Source: FEN-1279 sp964400285
Lineage (GTDB): Bacteria; Bacteroidota; Ignavibacteria; Tepidaquicellales; Tepidaquicellaceae
NCBI GenBank assembly: GCA_964400285.1
Contig: CAYNTK010000011.1
Location: forward strand, 16,064 to 80,063
DNA length: 64,000 nt
Direction of reading: 5' to 3'
Positions within the stretch are counted from its first letter, which is position 1; the number at the start of each line of letters is the position of its first letter. Of this stretch, positions 23,687 to 32,357 are shown piece by piece. Under the pieces are notes generated by a model, which was given only the letters and a program-made list of their open reading frames with translations, was not told the origin of the DNA and made no database searches. The translations under genes were made by a program, and so were the position numbers.

Positions 23687-24622
23687 CTATTTTATTAACC
23701 GTCCGATTCTATCCCATCTAATTGAGCCGAGCAGTTTAAAGAATTCATTAAATCCGATATTAGCATCCCATGACCAGTAAATTAAAAATGCTTCGCCGAC
23801 AATATTTTCAGTTGGCATAAATCCCCAGAAGCGACTATCAAGAGAATTATTACGATTATCTCCCATCATAAAGAGGTAATCTCTTTTTACAGTATAGTAT
23901 CCATCGGGTAGAGGTTGATCGTCAACATATACTTTTTTATCAGATTTCATTTCAATTTTCCCACCCTCTTTAATTACAAACATTTTCCAACCTTCGAAAT
24001 TTGTCGAATCAATTTTAATTTTATCACCTTTTTTAGGAACACGTATTGGTCCGAAATTATCTTCGTTCCATCCCGAACCTTTCGGAAAGATTCTTGGATT
24101 TGTCATATTTGCCGTTTGTAGCGGTGAAATGAACTTAGAGTTAGGTGGATTAGGGAATGGAGAACCATTATTATATAAAGTTTTGTTGACAATTTTAATA
24201 GTATCTCCAGGAAGCCCAACGCAACGCTTAATATAATTCAATACTTCTTTTGATTCTTTTTCATCTCTATCACCAGGGAAATCAAAAACTATGATATCTC
24301 CTAATTTGGGGCTTTTAAAACCTGGTAATTTGAAATAGGGAATTCGGATATCTGTAAATGGTATATTTCTTGGAGTTGTTGCACCGTAAATGAATTTAGT
24401 TACAAGTAGAAAGTCACCCACAAGCAAAGTATTTTCCATCGAACCAGTAGGAATTCTATATGCTTCAAAAAGGAAAACTTTTATGAAAAAAGCTACAACA
24501 GCGGCAAATACTAACGCATCAAAATATTCTCTTGGTTTAGATTTCTTTTTCTTAACTTCTTCTTTTGGTTTATTATCTACTTTCGGTTTATTTTCTATAT
24601 TTTGGTTTTTTACTTCAGCCAT
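23687..24622 (-). CDS. lepB: Signal peptidase I
   Basis: This 311-residue membrane serine protease has a charged, lysine-rich cytoplasmic N-terminus (1-32), a membrane helix (about 35-53), catalytic S61 in IPTGSMENTLLVGDFLLV, catalytic K132 in NYIKRCVGLPGD, and GDNRNNSLDSRFWGFMP (box E). It removes signal peptides of secreted proteins on the outer face of the inner membrane. The region around residues 145-240 is longer than in E. coli-like minimal domains, as usual in Bacteroidota. It is followed downstream on the same strand by the cytochrome's convergent end; lepA lies upstream (93-base gap). Confidence 0.96.
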   Translation of the reverse strand: MAEVKNQNIENKPKVDNKPKEEVKKKKSKPREYFDALVFAAVVAFFIKVFLFEAYRIPTGSMENTLLVGDFLLVTKFIYGATTPRNIPFTDIRIPYFKLPGFKSPKLGDIIVFDFPGDRDEKESKEVLNYIKRCVGLPGDTIKIVNKTLYNNGSPFPNPPNSKFISPLQTANMTNPRIFPKGSGWNEDNFGPIRVPKKGDKIKIDSTNFEGWKMFVIKEGGKIEMKSDKKVYVDDQPLPDGYYTVKRDYLFMMGDNRNNSLDSRFWGFMPTENIVGEAFLIYWSWDANIGFNEFFKLLGSIRWDRIGRLIK

Positions 24623-24715
24623 TATGAAATTTTAAAATTTTTATACAAATATCTAATCTTAATTAATATAATTTTATTGCTTTTATGTTATTAGTAAAAT
24701 AATAAAAACTAAATA

Positions 24716-26527
24716 TTATTTCTCTATCGAAAGAACAGCAAGAAACGCTTCTTGCGGTATTTCTACAGAACCTACTTGTTTCATACGTTTTTTCCCTTCT
24801 TTTTGTTTCTCGAGTAATTTTCTTTTTCTTGTAATATCACCGCCGTAACATTTTGCTGTTACATTTTTTCTCATAGCACTAATGGTTTCTCGAGCAATGA
24901 CTTTAGAACCAATAGCAGCTTGAATTGCAACTTCAAACATTTGTCGAGGTATAAGTTTTCTCAACTTTTCACATAATTTTCTTCCCCAAAAATATGCATT
25001 ATCTTTGTGAATTATAGTTGATAAAGCGTCTACAGGGTCTCCATTAAGCATTATGTCGAGTTTTACAAGCTCAGATTTTCGGTAATCTATAATTTCATAA
25101 TCAAATGACGCATAACCCTTAGTAAGAGACTTTAACTTATCGTAAAAATCAAAAATAATTTCAGCGAGTGGAAATTCAAAATGCAAATCTACTCTTTTTG
25201 TATCAATGTAATTCGTAGTTTTATAAATTCCACGTCTATCTTGCGAAAGTTTCATAATATTTCCAATAAATTCGGTTGGAGTTATTATTTGAGCAGATAT
25301 ATATGGTTCTTCAATAAAATCAATTTTTACTGCATCTGGCATCATTGCTGGGTTATCAACAAGAATAACTTCTCCGTTAGTTTGAAATACTTTATATTCA
25401 ACATTTGGAACAGTTGTTATTATTGATAAATCATATTCTCTTTCAAGTCTTTCTTGGACAATTTCGAGATGAAGCAAGCCCAAAAATCCACATCTAAAGC
25501 CAAAACCGAGTGCGACCGAAGTTTCAGGTTCGAAAGATAAAGCGGCATCGTTTAATTTTAATTTTGCAAGTGAATCTCTTAAATTTTCGAATTCATTTGC
25601 TTGAGTTGGATATATACCACTAAAAACCATTGGTTTGACTTCTTTATATCCTGGAAGCGGTTCTGATGCAGGATTATCTGCACTTGTAATAGTATCTCCA
25701 ACTTTGGAATCATTAACATCTTTAACGTTAGCTATTAAATAACCAACATCACCTGATTTAAGAATTCCAGTTCTTTGTCTTGACATTTTCAAATGACCGA
25801 GTTCTTCAGCTTCGAAAATTTTTCCGTTTGCGAAAAATTGTATTTTATCTTTTTCCTTTAAAATTCCTTCAAAAATCCTTAAATAAACCACAACACCTCT
25901 ATAAATATCGAATATGGAATCGAATATTAATGCTCTTAAAGGTTTTTCTTCTTCGATTTTTGGAGGTGGAATTTTTTTTACGATTGCTTCTAAAACTTCA
26001 TCTATTCCAATGCCAGCTTTTGCACTTACTGCAAGAATATCTTCTTTTTTACCGCCAATAAGTTCTAAAATTTGGTCTTTAACTTCATCAACCATTGCAC
26101 TTTGTAGGTCGATTTTGTTAATTACAGGAATAATCTCAAGTCCTTGGTCTATTGCAAGATAAAGATTACTAATTGTTTGTGCCTCGATGCCCTGAGTTGC
26201 ATCTACCACAAGTAAAGCACCTTCACAAGCGGCAAGAGAACGAGAAACTTCATAAGTAAAATCTACATGACCTGGAGTATCTATAAGGTTTAAAATATAT
26301 TCTTCGCCTAATTGCGATTTATAAATCATTTGTATAGCGTGAAGTTTGATGGTAATTCCACGTTCCTGCTCGAGTTCCATATCATCGAGAACTTGCTTTA
26401 TCATATTGCGTTTTTCAATAGTTCCGGTTTTTTCCAATAATCTATCGGCAAGAGTGGATTTCCCGTGGTCTATGTGTGCAATTATGCAAAAATTTCTTAT
26501 GTTATTATCTTGCAAGTATTTCCTCAA
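24716..26527 (-). CDS. lepA: Elongation factor 4 (LepA)
   Basis: This 603-residue translational GTPase has G1 AHIDHGKST (17-25), DTPGHVDF, NKIDL, then domains II, III and V, and the LepA-specific C-terminal domain (RETISAMRKNVTAKCYGGDITRKRKLLEKQKEGKKRMKQ). LepA promotes back-translocation or assists 30S biogenesis; its loss is usually mild. The sequence is full length and unremarkable. Together with lepB it forms a conserved lepA-lepB order. Confidence 0.98.
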   Translation of the reverse strand: MRKYLQDNNIRNFCIIAHIDHGKSTLADRLLEKTGTIEKRNMIKQVLDDMELEQERGITIKLHAIQMIYKSQLGEEYILNLIDTPGHVDFTYEVSRSLAACEGALLVVDATQGIEAQTISNLYLAIDQGLEIIPVINKIDLQSAMVDEVKDQILELIGGKKEDILAVSAKAGIGIDEVLEAIVKKIPPPKIEEEKPLRALIFDSIFDIYRGVVVYLRIFEGILKEKDKIQFFANGKIFEAEELGHLKMSRQRTGILKSGDVGYLIANVKDVNDSKVGDTITSADNPASEPLPGYKEVKPMVFSGIYPTQANEFENLRDSLAKLKLNDAALSFEPETSVALGFGFRCGFLGLLHLEIVQERLEREYDLSIITTVPNVEYKVFQTNGEVILVDNPAMMPDAVKIDFIEEPYISAQIITPTEFIGNIMKLSQDRRGIYKTTNYIDTKRVDLHFEFPLAEIIFDFYDKLKSLTKGYASFDYEIIDYRKSELVKLDIMLNGDPVDALSTIIHKDNAYFWGRKLCEKLRKLIPRQMFEVAIQAAIGSKVIARETISAMRKNVTAKCYGGDITRKRKLLEKQKEGKKRMKQVGSVEIPQEAFLAVLSIEK

Positions 26528-26540
26528 TTAATTATATAAA

Positions 26541-26570
26541 GAGGCTGTCATAAATGAATAAGACAGCCTC
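26541..26570 (-). terminator. Hairpin terminator after the histone-H1-like gene
   Basis: The stem GAGGCTGTC/GACAGCCTC (9 bp) spans 26541-26549 and 26562-26570; on the minus strand it is followed by TTTATATAATT. It lies between the small gene's stop at 26598 and lepA. Confidence 0.7.
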
Positions 26571-26597
26571 CTTAAATTTTAAAATTCTCCTAAAATT

Positions 26598-26786
26598 TTA
26601 TGCACCGGATTTTCTCTGGATTCTTAATTCCTGAATGTCTTTCCTAACTTCGGCAGCTAATTTTCTCAAGTTATTGAGTTCTTTTCTTAATCTTGTTCCT
26701 GCTGCATTTTGTCCTTTGTTATAAAACTTTTCTAAATCAACTTTCATACCATCTAAAATTGACTGTAACTGTGCAAATTTTTCCAT
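26598..26786 (-). CDS. Histone H1-like small DNA-binding protein
   Basis: This 62-residue helical protein has FAQLQSILDGMKVDLEKFYNKGQNAAGTRLRKELNNLRKLAAEVRKDIQELR, the conserved form of the short histone-H1/Hc1-like proteins found throughout Bacteroidota (NAAGTRLRK.L is the hallmark). It is predicted to be a coiled-coil DNA-compacting protein. TTTCTCC-complement (GGAGAAAA) lies before the ATG and a 9-bp hairpin closes the gene, so it is probably its own transcription unit. An A/T-rich 286-base gap separates it from hisC. Confidence 0.85.
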   Translation of the reverse strand: MEKFAQLQSILDGMKVDLEKFYNKGQNAAGTRLRKELNNLRKLAAEVRKDIQELRIQRKSGA

Positions 26787-27046
26787 TTTTTTCTCCTTGT
26801 TGATTTTTTTATTTTAACGTTATTTTAATATAGCTATAATTTTTGATTTTTATAATGAAAAACGATAAATTTTCAGATTTTTGTATATTTTTAAATTTTT
26901 ATAATTTAGATACTTACTATTGAATTAGAAATTATTAAAAATTATTAATATTTTCAATTTATTTAAATGCTCCATTAATTTTGTTTTTTTATTTTTTTTA
27001 CAATTAAGTCATTTTTATTTAACTTTTTTACTCAGTCCAAATAAGT

Positions 27047-27054
27047 TAAATTTG
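27047..27054 (+). promoter_or_regulatory. Possible Bacteroidota-type -7 box upstream of hisC
   Basis: TAAATTTG fits the TAnnTTTG consensus of Bacteroidota sigma-A promoters, 18 bases before the hisC ATG. No good TTTG is seen 19-20 bases further upstream, so support is weak. The surrounding 26787-27072 gap otherwise holds only A/T-rich sequence. Confidence 0.3.
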
Positions 27055-27072
27055 TAAAAAAGCAAAAAAGTT

Positions 27073-28173
27073 ATGAAAATTCCTGATTATATAAAAAACC
27101 TTAAACCTTACGTACCTGGAAGACCTATTGAAGAAATACAAAAAGAATATTGTTTGAGAAAAATCCATAAAATTGCATCTAACGAGAATCCACTTGGACC
27201 TTCTCCTAAAGCTATTGAATCAATGCTAAAAGTAACCGATGGATTAAACAGGTATCCAGATATCGGAGCGATGGAACTAAGAGGAAAAATTGCTGAAAAA
27301 TTTAATGTTGACATAGAAAATATAGCAGTTGGGAATGGGAGTGAAGGAATAATGGCGAATATATTAAGAAGTTTTCTCGATACAGGCGATGAAATGATAT
27401 CTTCGAAAGCTACTTTTATAGGGTTTCAAGTATTAGCAAAAGGAAGAGCAAATAAATATATCGAAGTTTCTATGATAGAAAATGAATACAGATTTGATTT
27501 AAATGAAATACTAAAAAATATAAATAACAGAACAAAAATTATATATCTTTGCAATCCAAATAATCCCACAGGAACTATTTTTACCAAAGATGAATTCGAA
27601 GATTTTATCAAAAAGGTTCCAGAACGTATTTTAATAATATTAGATGAGGCTTATTTTGAATATGCAGAAAACCATTCTGAATATCCAGATTCGATGAAAT
27701 ATCGGTTGGACAATGTTATTACATTAAGGACGTTTTCAAAAATTTATGGAATAGCGGGTGCAAGGATTGGCTATGGATTTGGGGAAAAAGCATTAATAGA
27801 GACGATAATGAAAGTAAAACTTCCTTTCGAGCCTGGAAACCTTGCACAGGCAGGTGCTATTGGAGCATTAGACGATGTTGATTTTATTGAAAAATCTAAA
27901 AGATTAAATAGAGAAGGATATAACTACTTTATTAAAGAACTCGAAAATATATCTAAAGAAAAAAAATTCAAAATAATTCCTTCCTATGCAAATTTTATAA
28001 TGTTAGATTTAGGAACGCACGAAAGAGTAAATCAAATAAATGAATTATTATTGAAGGAAGGAGTAATTATTCGTCCTCTAATCGCATTTGGATTACCACA
28101 TTGTATAAGGGTTACTATGGGTTTGGAAGAAGAAAACCAAGCATTTATTAAATCATTTAAGAAGTATATTTGA
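27073..28173 (+). CDS. hisC: Histidinol-phosphate aminotransferase (HisC-like)
   Basis: This 366-residue fold-type I PLP aminotransferase has ASNENPLGPSPKA (N-terminal substrate arm), NRYPDIGAMELRGKIAEKF, VGNGSEGIMANILRSFL, YLCNPNNPTGT, IILDEAYFEYA and the Schiff-base lysine K223 in LRTFSKIYGIAGARIGYG. HisC converts imidazole-acetol phosphate and glutamate to histidinol phosphate; in many genomes without a dedicated enzyme it also serves tyrosine/phenylalanine transamination. No other his gene lies nearby. The last codon overlaps the next gene at a TTGA junction. Confidence 0.88.
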   Translation: MKIPDYIKNLKPYVPGRPIEEIQKEYCLRKIHKIASNENPLGPSPKAIESMLKVTDGLNRYPDIGAMELRGKIAEKFNVDIENIAVGNGSEGIMANILRSFLDTGDEMISSKATFIGFQVLAKGRANKYIEVSMIENEYRFDLNEILKNINNRTKIIYLCNPNNPTGTIFTKDEFEDFIKKVPERILIILDEAYFEYAENHSEYPDSMKYRLDNVITLRTFSKIYGIAGARIGYGFGEKALIETIMKVKLPFEPGNLAQAGAIGALDDVDFIEKSKRLNREGYNYFIKELENISKEKKFKIIPSYANFIMLDLGTHERVNQINELLLKEGVIIRPLIAFGLPHCIRVTMGLEEENQAFIKSFKKYI

Positions 28174-28175
28174 AA

Positions 28176-28385
28176 ATGGAAAAAATAAAAATCACAAAAG
28201 ATATAACAATAGAAGATTTAGTTACTTTAAAGCCAAATGCAGTAACTTATTTAATGAAAGAAGGAATAAAATGTCTTGCCTGTGGAGAGTCGATTTGGGG
28301 AACACTTGAAGAAGCAGCTAAACAAAAAGGTTTTACGGATAAAGATGTAGAAAAATTTGTTAATGATTTGAGAAATCTCGAATAA
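28176..28385 (+). CDS. DUF1858 domain protein
   Basis: This 69-residue protein (ATG 28176; an in-frame TTG at 28170 overlapping the hisC stop is possible) matches DUF1858: ITKDITIEDLVTLKPNAVTYLMKEGIKCLACGESIWGTLEEAAKQKG. The CLACG dyad is the conserved cysteine pair of the domain, found alone or fused to hybrid-cluster or ferredoxin-like proteins. The function is unknown; a thiol/metal role is inferred. It is translationally coupled to hisC. Confidence 0.85.
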   Translation: MEKIKITKDITIEDLVTLKPNAVTYLMKEGIKCLACGESIWGTLEEAAKQKGFTDKDVEKFVNDLRNLE

Positions 28386-28406
28386 AATTTTTGCAAAGTA
28401 AAAAGT

Positions 28407-28934
28407 TTGGAAACAAATATTACATACATATTTTTAAGTGCATTATTGATTATGTGTTTAAGAATTTTCGATGTATCGCTTGGGACAATAAGGACACTTG
28501 TTACGGTTCAGGGGAAAAAATATCTTGCAGCTGGGATAGGATTTATCGAAGTTACTATTTGGGTGATTGCAATCAGGCATATTATGCAAAATCTGGATAA
28601 CTTATGGAATATTTTGGGATATTCGACAGGATTTGCACTTGGAACTATTATTGGAATTTCTTTGGAACAATTTTTAGGAACAGGTTTCTTACAATTTTAT
28701 ATTTTTTCGATGAGCAATGCAGATGATATAGCAGATGCACTTAGAAAAAATAAAATTGGAGTTACTATTTTGCCAGGAGAAGGTAGCAGTGGGGGAGTAG
28801 CAATATTAATGGTATTAATTGTCAGAAAGAGGAAAAAAGAATTGTTTAAAATAGTAAATGAAATTGACCCAAAAGCTTTTATTTCAGTTCAAACAGCTAC
28901 TCCATATAGAGGATATATTCACACGAGAAAATAA
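28407..28934 (+). CDS. UPF0316 (DUF2179/DUF5698) membrane protein
   Basis: This 175-residue protein (TTG start 28407) has three N-terminal membrane helices with the UPF0316 signature LRIFDVSLGTIRTLVTVQGKKYLAAGIGFIEVTIWVIAI, then a soluble DUF2179 domain (GVTILPGEGSSGGVAILMVLIVRKRKKELF...DPKAFISVQ). The soluble domain occurs in predicted transporter-linked ligand binders. Function is unknown. It is convergent to terC, with no gap. Confidence 0.88.
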   Translation: METNITYIFLSALLIMCLRIFDVSLGTIRTLVTVQGKKYLAAGIGFIEVTIWVIAIRHIMQNLDNLWNILGYSTGFALGTIIGISLEQFLGTGFLQFYIFSMSNADDIADALRKNKIGVTILPGEGSSGGVAILMVLIVRKRKKELFKIVNEIDPKAFISVQTATPYRGYIHTRK

Positions 28935-29852
28935 TTAAGATTTTTTTCTTTTAACATATATAGATGCAAGTATCGAGATAGTCAAAACGATTACTATCAC
29001 TATTAATGATATTGAAACTGGGATATGAATTAAATCATCAATCATCATTTTAATTCCGATGAAGATTAAAATAAATGATAGCCCAGTTCTAAGAAATCTA
29101 AATTTATCCATAAATCCTGCGAGAGCAAAATATAAAGACCTTAAACCAAGAATAGCAAAAGCGTTTGATGTAAAGACAATAAAAGTATCCTGAGTTATAG
29201 CAAGAATTGCGGGGATAGAATCAAAAGCGAAGACTAAATCCGTAGTTTCGACAATAATCAATACGATAAAAAGTGGCGTAGCGAGCAATCCCGTAGATTT
29301 TTTAACAAAAAACTTTCCGTTTTCATAGTTTTTAGTTACAGGAAATATTTTTTTAAAAAACTTTACAACAGGATTTTTTTCTGGTTCGATTTTTTCTTCC
29401 TTATGAATAGCCATACGTATACCCGAAAAAATAAGAAAAGCCCCGAATAGAAGTAATACCCAATGGAACTTCATAATTAAAGCAGCACCGAGAGCAATCA
29501 GGACACCTCTCATAATTAATGCACCGACAATACCATAAAATAATACTTTATGTTGATATTTATTTGGAACATTAAAAAAAGAAAATAATAAAACAAATAC
29601 GAATATATTATCAACACTTAGTGATTTTTCGAGCAGATATCCTGTTAGAAATTCCATTCCCTTTTGGTGACCTAATACATTGAATATTCCGATATTGAAT
29701 AGCAGTGAAATAGATATCCAGATACCGCTCCAAAGCAATGCCTCTTTATATGTGATTTCGTGAGATTTTCTGTTAAAAATGCCAAGGTCGATTGCAAGCA
29801 TTAATACTAAAAATAATAAAAAACTTAACCAGCCAATGTATCCTATTTCCAA
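28935..29852 (-). CDS. TerC/Alx-family membrane protein
   Basis: This 305-residue membrane protein has about eight helices. The family signatures are GYLLEKSLSVDNIFVFVLLF and VVETTDLVFAFDSIPAILAITQD; the paired acidic residues within membrane helices form the probable metal site. TerC/Alx proteins export manganese, and members act with the Sec translocon to metallate exported enzymes. In many bacteria a yybP-ykoY Mn riboswitch precedes the gene, but none is apparent in the 162-base leader here, which is A/T only. It is convergent with the UPF0316 gene. Confidence 0.9.
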   Translation of the reverse strand: MEIGYIGWLSFLLFLVLMLAIDLGIFNRKSHEITYKEALLWSGIWISISLLFNIGIFNVLGHQKGMEFLTGYLLEKSLSVDNIFVFVLLFSFFNVPNKYQHKVLFYGIVGALIMRGVLIALGAALIMKFHWVLLLFGAFLIFSGIRMAIHKEEKIEPEKNPVVKFFKKIFPVTKNYENGKFFVKKSTGLLATPLFIVLIIVETTDLVFAFDSIPAILAITQDTFIVFTSNAFAILGLRSLYFALAGFMDKFRFLRTGLSFILIFIGIKMMIDDLIHIPVSISLIVIVIVLTISILASIYVKRKKS

Positions 29853-30014
29853 ATTATATTATATTTTTTCTAAATTAATTAAATTCTGTCTTACTTGATA
29901 TGTATTTAAATTTAACATTATAAATTTTAATTTTATATTAAATTAAATTGAAACTTAAAAATTATAATTTAAGTTACTAATATTGAATAATTTCAAAACA
30001 TAAAAATAATTCCT

Positions 30015-30752
30015 ATGAAAAAATATTTTATTATTATTTTATTATTTTTCTTTGGCATTTCTTATGCAGATGATATAAAAATCGTTACAAAAGAAATCAA
30101 AGACAGTTCAGTTCAATACAGATATTATGCATCTGGAAAATATCCTCAAATAGAAGGAATGAAAGACCTTAACATTCAGAAAAAAATAAATGAAGAAATA
30201 TTTGAGAAGATGAAAAAAGGGATTGACGATTTTAAGAAAGACACAAAAGAATTAAATTTAAATGATATACCAAAAGAATTTTATAATGATATTGAATATA
30301 GCTACACTCTATATACAATAACAGATGAAATTTTCAGTTTTGCATTTGATGTATATTCATTTTATGCAGGAGCAGCACATCCAAATTATTGGACTGTATC
30401 GATGAATTATGATTTGAAAAACGGGAAATTGATTGAGTTTAAAGACTTATTCAAAAAAGGAGAAAAATATTTAGAAAGAATTTCAAAATACTGCATAGAT
30501 GATTTGAAGCTACAAGTTAGGTTTAATAGATATGAGCCATTTGAAGATATGATAAAAAGTGGAGCAGGACCGAATGAAAGTAATTTCAAAAATTTTAATT
30601 TATTACAAAAAGGATTACAAATAAGTTTTGACCCATATCAGGTAGCTCCTTATGTTTACGGACCGCAATATGTCTTCATATCATATAGAACATTATATGA
30701 ACTATTAGATGATGAAGGAGTGATAAGTAAATTCGTATCTCAATTTTTATAG
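30015..30752 (+). CDS. Secreted DUF4163/DUF3298 (RsiV-like) protein
   Basis: This 245-residue protein has a signal peptide (MKKYFIIILLFFFGISYA, cut near residue 18). The mature part has DLNIQKKINEEIFEKM, a beta region SYTLYTITDEIFSFAFDVYSFYAGAAHPNYW, and the C-terminal ISFDPYQVAPYVYGPQYVFISY. The YAGGAHxN and F.PY.V.PY..G segments define the DUF4163-DUF3298 pair found in RsiV lysozyme-sensing anti-sigma factors and in free periplasmic proteins. No membrane anchor or sigma factor is present here. It could bind glycan or peptide at the envelope; function is unassigned. Confidence 0.8.
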   Translation: MKKYFIIILLFFFGISYADDIKIVTKEIKDSSVQYRYYASGKYPQIEGMKDLNIQKKINEEIFEKMKKGIDDFKKDTKELNLNDIPKEFYNDIEYSYTLYTITDEIFSFAFDVYSFYAGAAHPNYWTVSMNYDLKNGKLIEFKDLFKKGEKYLERISKYCIDDLKLQVRFNRYEPFEDMIKSGAGPNESNFKNFNLLQKGLQISFDPYQVAPYVYGPQYVFISYRTLYELLDDEGVISKFVSQFL

Positions 30753-30850
30753 AAAGAGAAGTGGAATAAAATAATTTATTCTGTCCAGCTTGAAGTTAAT
30801 TATACAAGAAATTTTTGTAAAGGATATAGAAAAATAAAGGTGATAAATGA

Positions 30851-31561
30851 TTAAAAATCACCTTTAATCGGGCGGACGTAAACGTCTTCGATTAATACTT
30901 TTTTTGGTTGTTCAAAAACCTGAAGAACAATTTTTGCGATATCATTTGGAGATAGCATTCTATTTTTATATTTTTGTCTTGTTTTGCTATCCCACATTGC
31001 AGTTTCGGTGGCACCGGGTAAAATGTTACTAATTTTAATGTTATACTTTCGGATTTCCTTTCTAATGCTATTTGTCATTGCAAGTAAACCAGCTTTTGAA
31101 GCGGAATAAACAGAGCTATCTTCAAATACTGTATTAGCGGCAACAGATAATATGTTTATTATATGACCTTTTTTATTCTTTATCATTTGTGGTAAAACGT
31201 TTTTCATACAAAGAAAAGGACCACGTAGATTAGTTTCTAAAACGTAATCGAATTCATAAACTTTAGTATCAGTAAAAGATTTGAAGACCGTAACTCCTGC
31301 ATTATTAATAAGACAATCTATTCTACCGTATTTTTCTCTTATTCTTTTTACAGTGATTTGTACGCTTCTTTCGGAAGCGACATTAGAAACGAAAGCAGAA
31401 GCTTCTCTACCTGCAAATTTAATTTCACTCACAAGACTGACAAGTCTCGATTTACGGCGGGCTGTAGCAACAATAATATATCCAGCTTTGGAAAATTCAA
31501 TTGCAATTTCTCTTCCAATACCTGTTGAAGCACCGGTAATCCAAATTACCTTTTCGCTCAT
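30851..31561 (-). CDS. Short-chain dehydrogenase/reductase
   Basis: This 236-residue classical SDR has the cofactor loop GASTGIG (10-16), NNAGV, and the catalytic YSASK (Y152, K156), with a serine three residues before AANT. It has ATARRKSRL after beta2, whose arginines favour NADPH. The C-terminus is truncated compared with FabG. The family is broad (sepiapterin reductase-like and others), so the substrate is not assigned. It is the last gene of the arcC-to-SDR run, 38 bases after fabG. Confidence 0.85.
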   Translation of the reverse strand: MSEKVIWITGASTGIGREIAIEFSKAGYIIVATARRKSRLVSLVSEIKFAGREASAFVSNVASERSVQITVKRIREKYGRIDCLINNAGVTVFKSFTDTKVYEFDYVLETNLRGPFLCMKNVLPQMIKNKKGHIINILSVAANTVFEDSSVYSASKAGLLAMTNSIRKEIRKYNIKISNILPGATETAMWDSKTRQKYKNRMLSPNDIAKIVLQVFEQPKKVLIEDVYVRPIKGDF

Positions 31562-31599
31562 AGCTAAGAAGAATTAAATTTATTAAATAAAATCTATAA

Positions 31600-32349
31600 T
31601 TACATAACCATTCCGCCATCTATACAAAGCACCTGACCAGTGATATAATTAGCTTTATCAGAAGCAAGAAAAGCAACTACCGCTGCAATTTCTTCAGGTT
31701 TAGACGGGCGTTTAAGTGGTATTATGTTTAAAAAAGCATTTTTTTGTTCTTCGGTTAATTGTGCAGTCATATCAGTTTCTACATAACCCGGAGCAACAAC
31801 ATTTACATTAATATTTCGACCAGCGAATTCTTTTGCAACGGATTTAGAAAGTCCAATTAATCCAGCTTTAGAAGCAGAATAATTCGTTTGTCCAGCATTA
31901 CCCATAACACCAACAACCGAACTAATATTGACGATTTTTCCATATCTTTGTTTTGCCATTGTTCTCGATACAGCTTTTATCGTATTGAATGCACCTTTTA
32001 AATTAACGTTTAATACAGCATCCCAATCTTCTTCTTTCATTCTAATCATAAGATTATCTCTTGTTATACCAGCATTATTAACAAGTATATCGATTTTACC
32101 AAATTCTTTTACAACATCATCGCAAATTTTCTGGACTTCATCTGTTTTGGTAACGTCAATAGTTTTCAAAATTATTTTTCTACCTTTTGCAGATTGTTCA
32201 TTAATATAAGTATTAATGTCATCAGGAAAAACTTTGTCGAATATTATAACGTCAGCACCTTCATTAATAAATTCTGTAACAATAGCTCTTCCTATACCTC
32301 TACCGCCACCTGTAACAATTGCAATTTTATCTTGTAATAAATTTCCCAT
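31600..32349 (-). CDS. fabG: 3-oxoacyl-[ACP] reductase FabG
   Basis: This 249-residue SDR has TGGGRGIG (13-20), NNAGITRDNLMIRMKEEDWDAVLNVNLKGAFN (the typical FabG segment), the catalytic NISSVVGVMGNAGQTNYSASKAG (Y157, K161), PGYVETDMTAQL and YITGQVLCIDGGMVM at the C-terminus. It reduces beta-ketoacyl-ACP with NADPH in fatty acid elongation. A divergent paralogue sits 8 bases upstream, and fabD two genes beyond it. The acpP, fabF and fabH genes are not in the window. Confidence 0.95.
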   Translation of the reverse strand: MGNLLQDKIAIVTGGGRGIGRAIVTEFINEGADVIIFDKVFPDDINTYINEQSAKGRKIILKTIDVTKTDEVQKICDDVVKEFGKIDILVNNAGITRDNLMIRMKEEDWDAVLNVNLKGAFNTIKAVSRTMAKQRYGKIVNISSVVGVMGNAGQTNYSASKAGLIGLSKSVAKEFAGRNINVNVVAPGYVETDMTAQLTEEQKNAFLNIIPLKRPSKPEEIAAVVAFLASDKANYITGQVLCIDGGMVM

Positions 32350-32357
32350 ATTAAATA

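Noticed and set aside
29853..30014. Mn-sensing yybP-ykoY riboswitch upstream of terC
   Set aside because: The leader is almost purely A/T and shows none of the conserved G-rich riboswitch loops.
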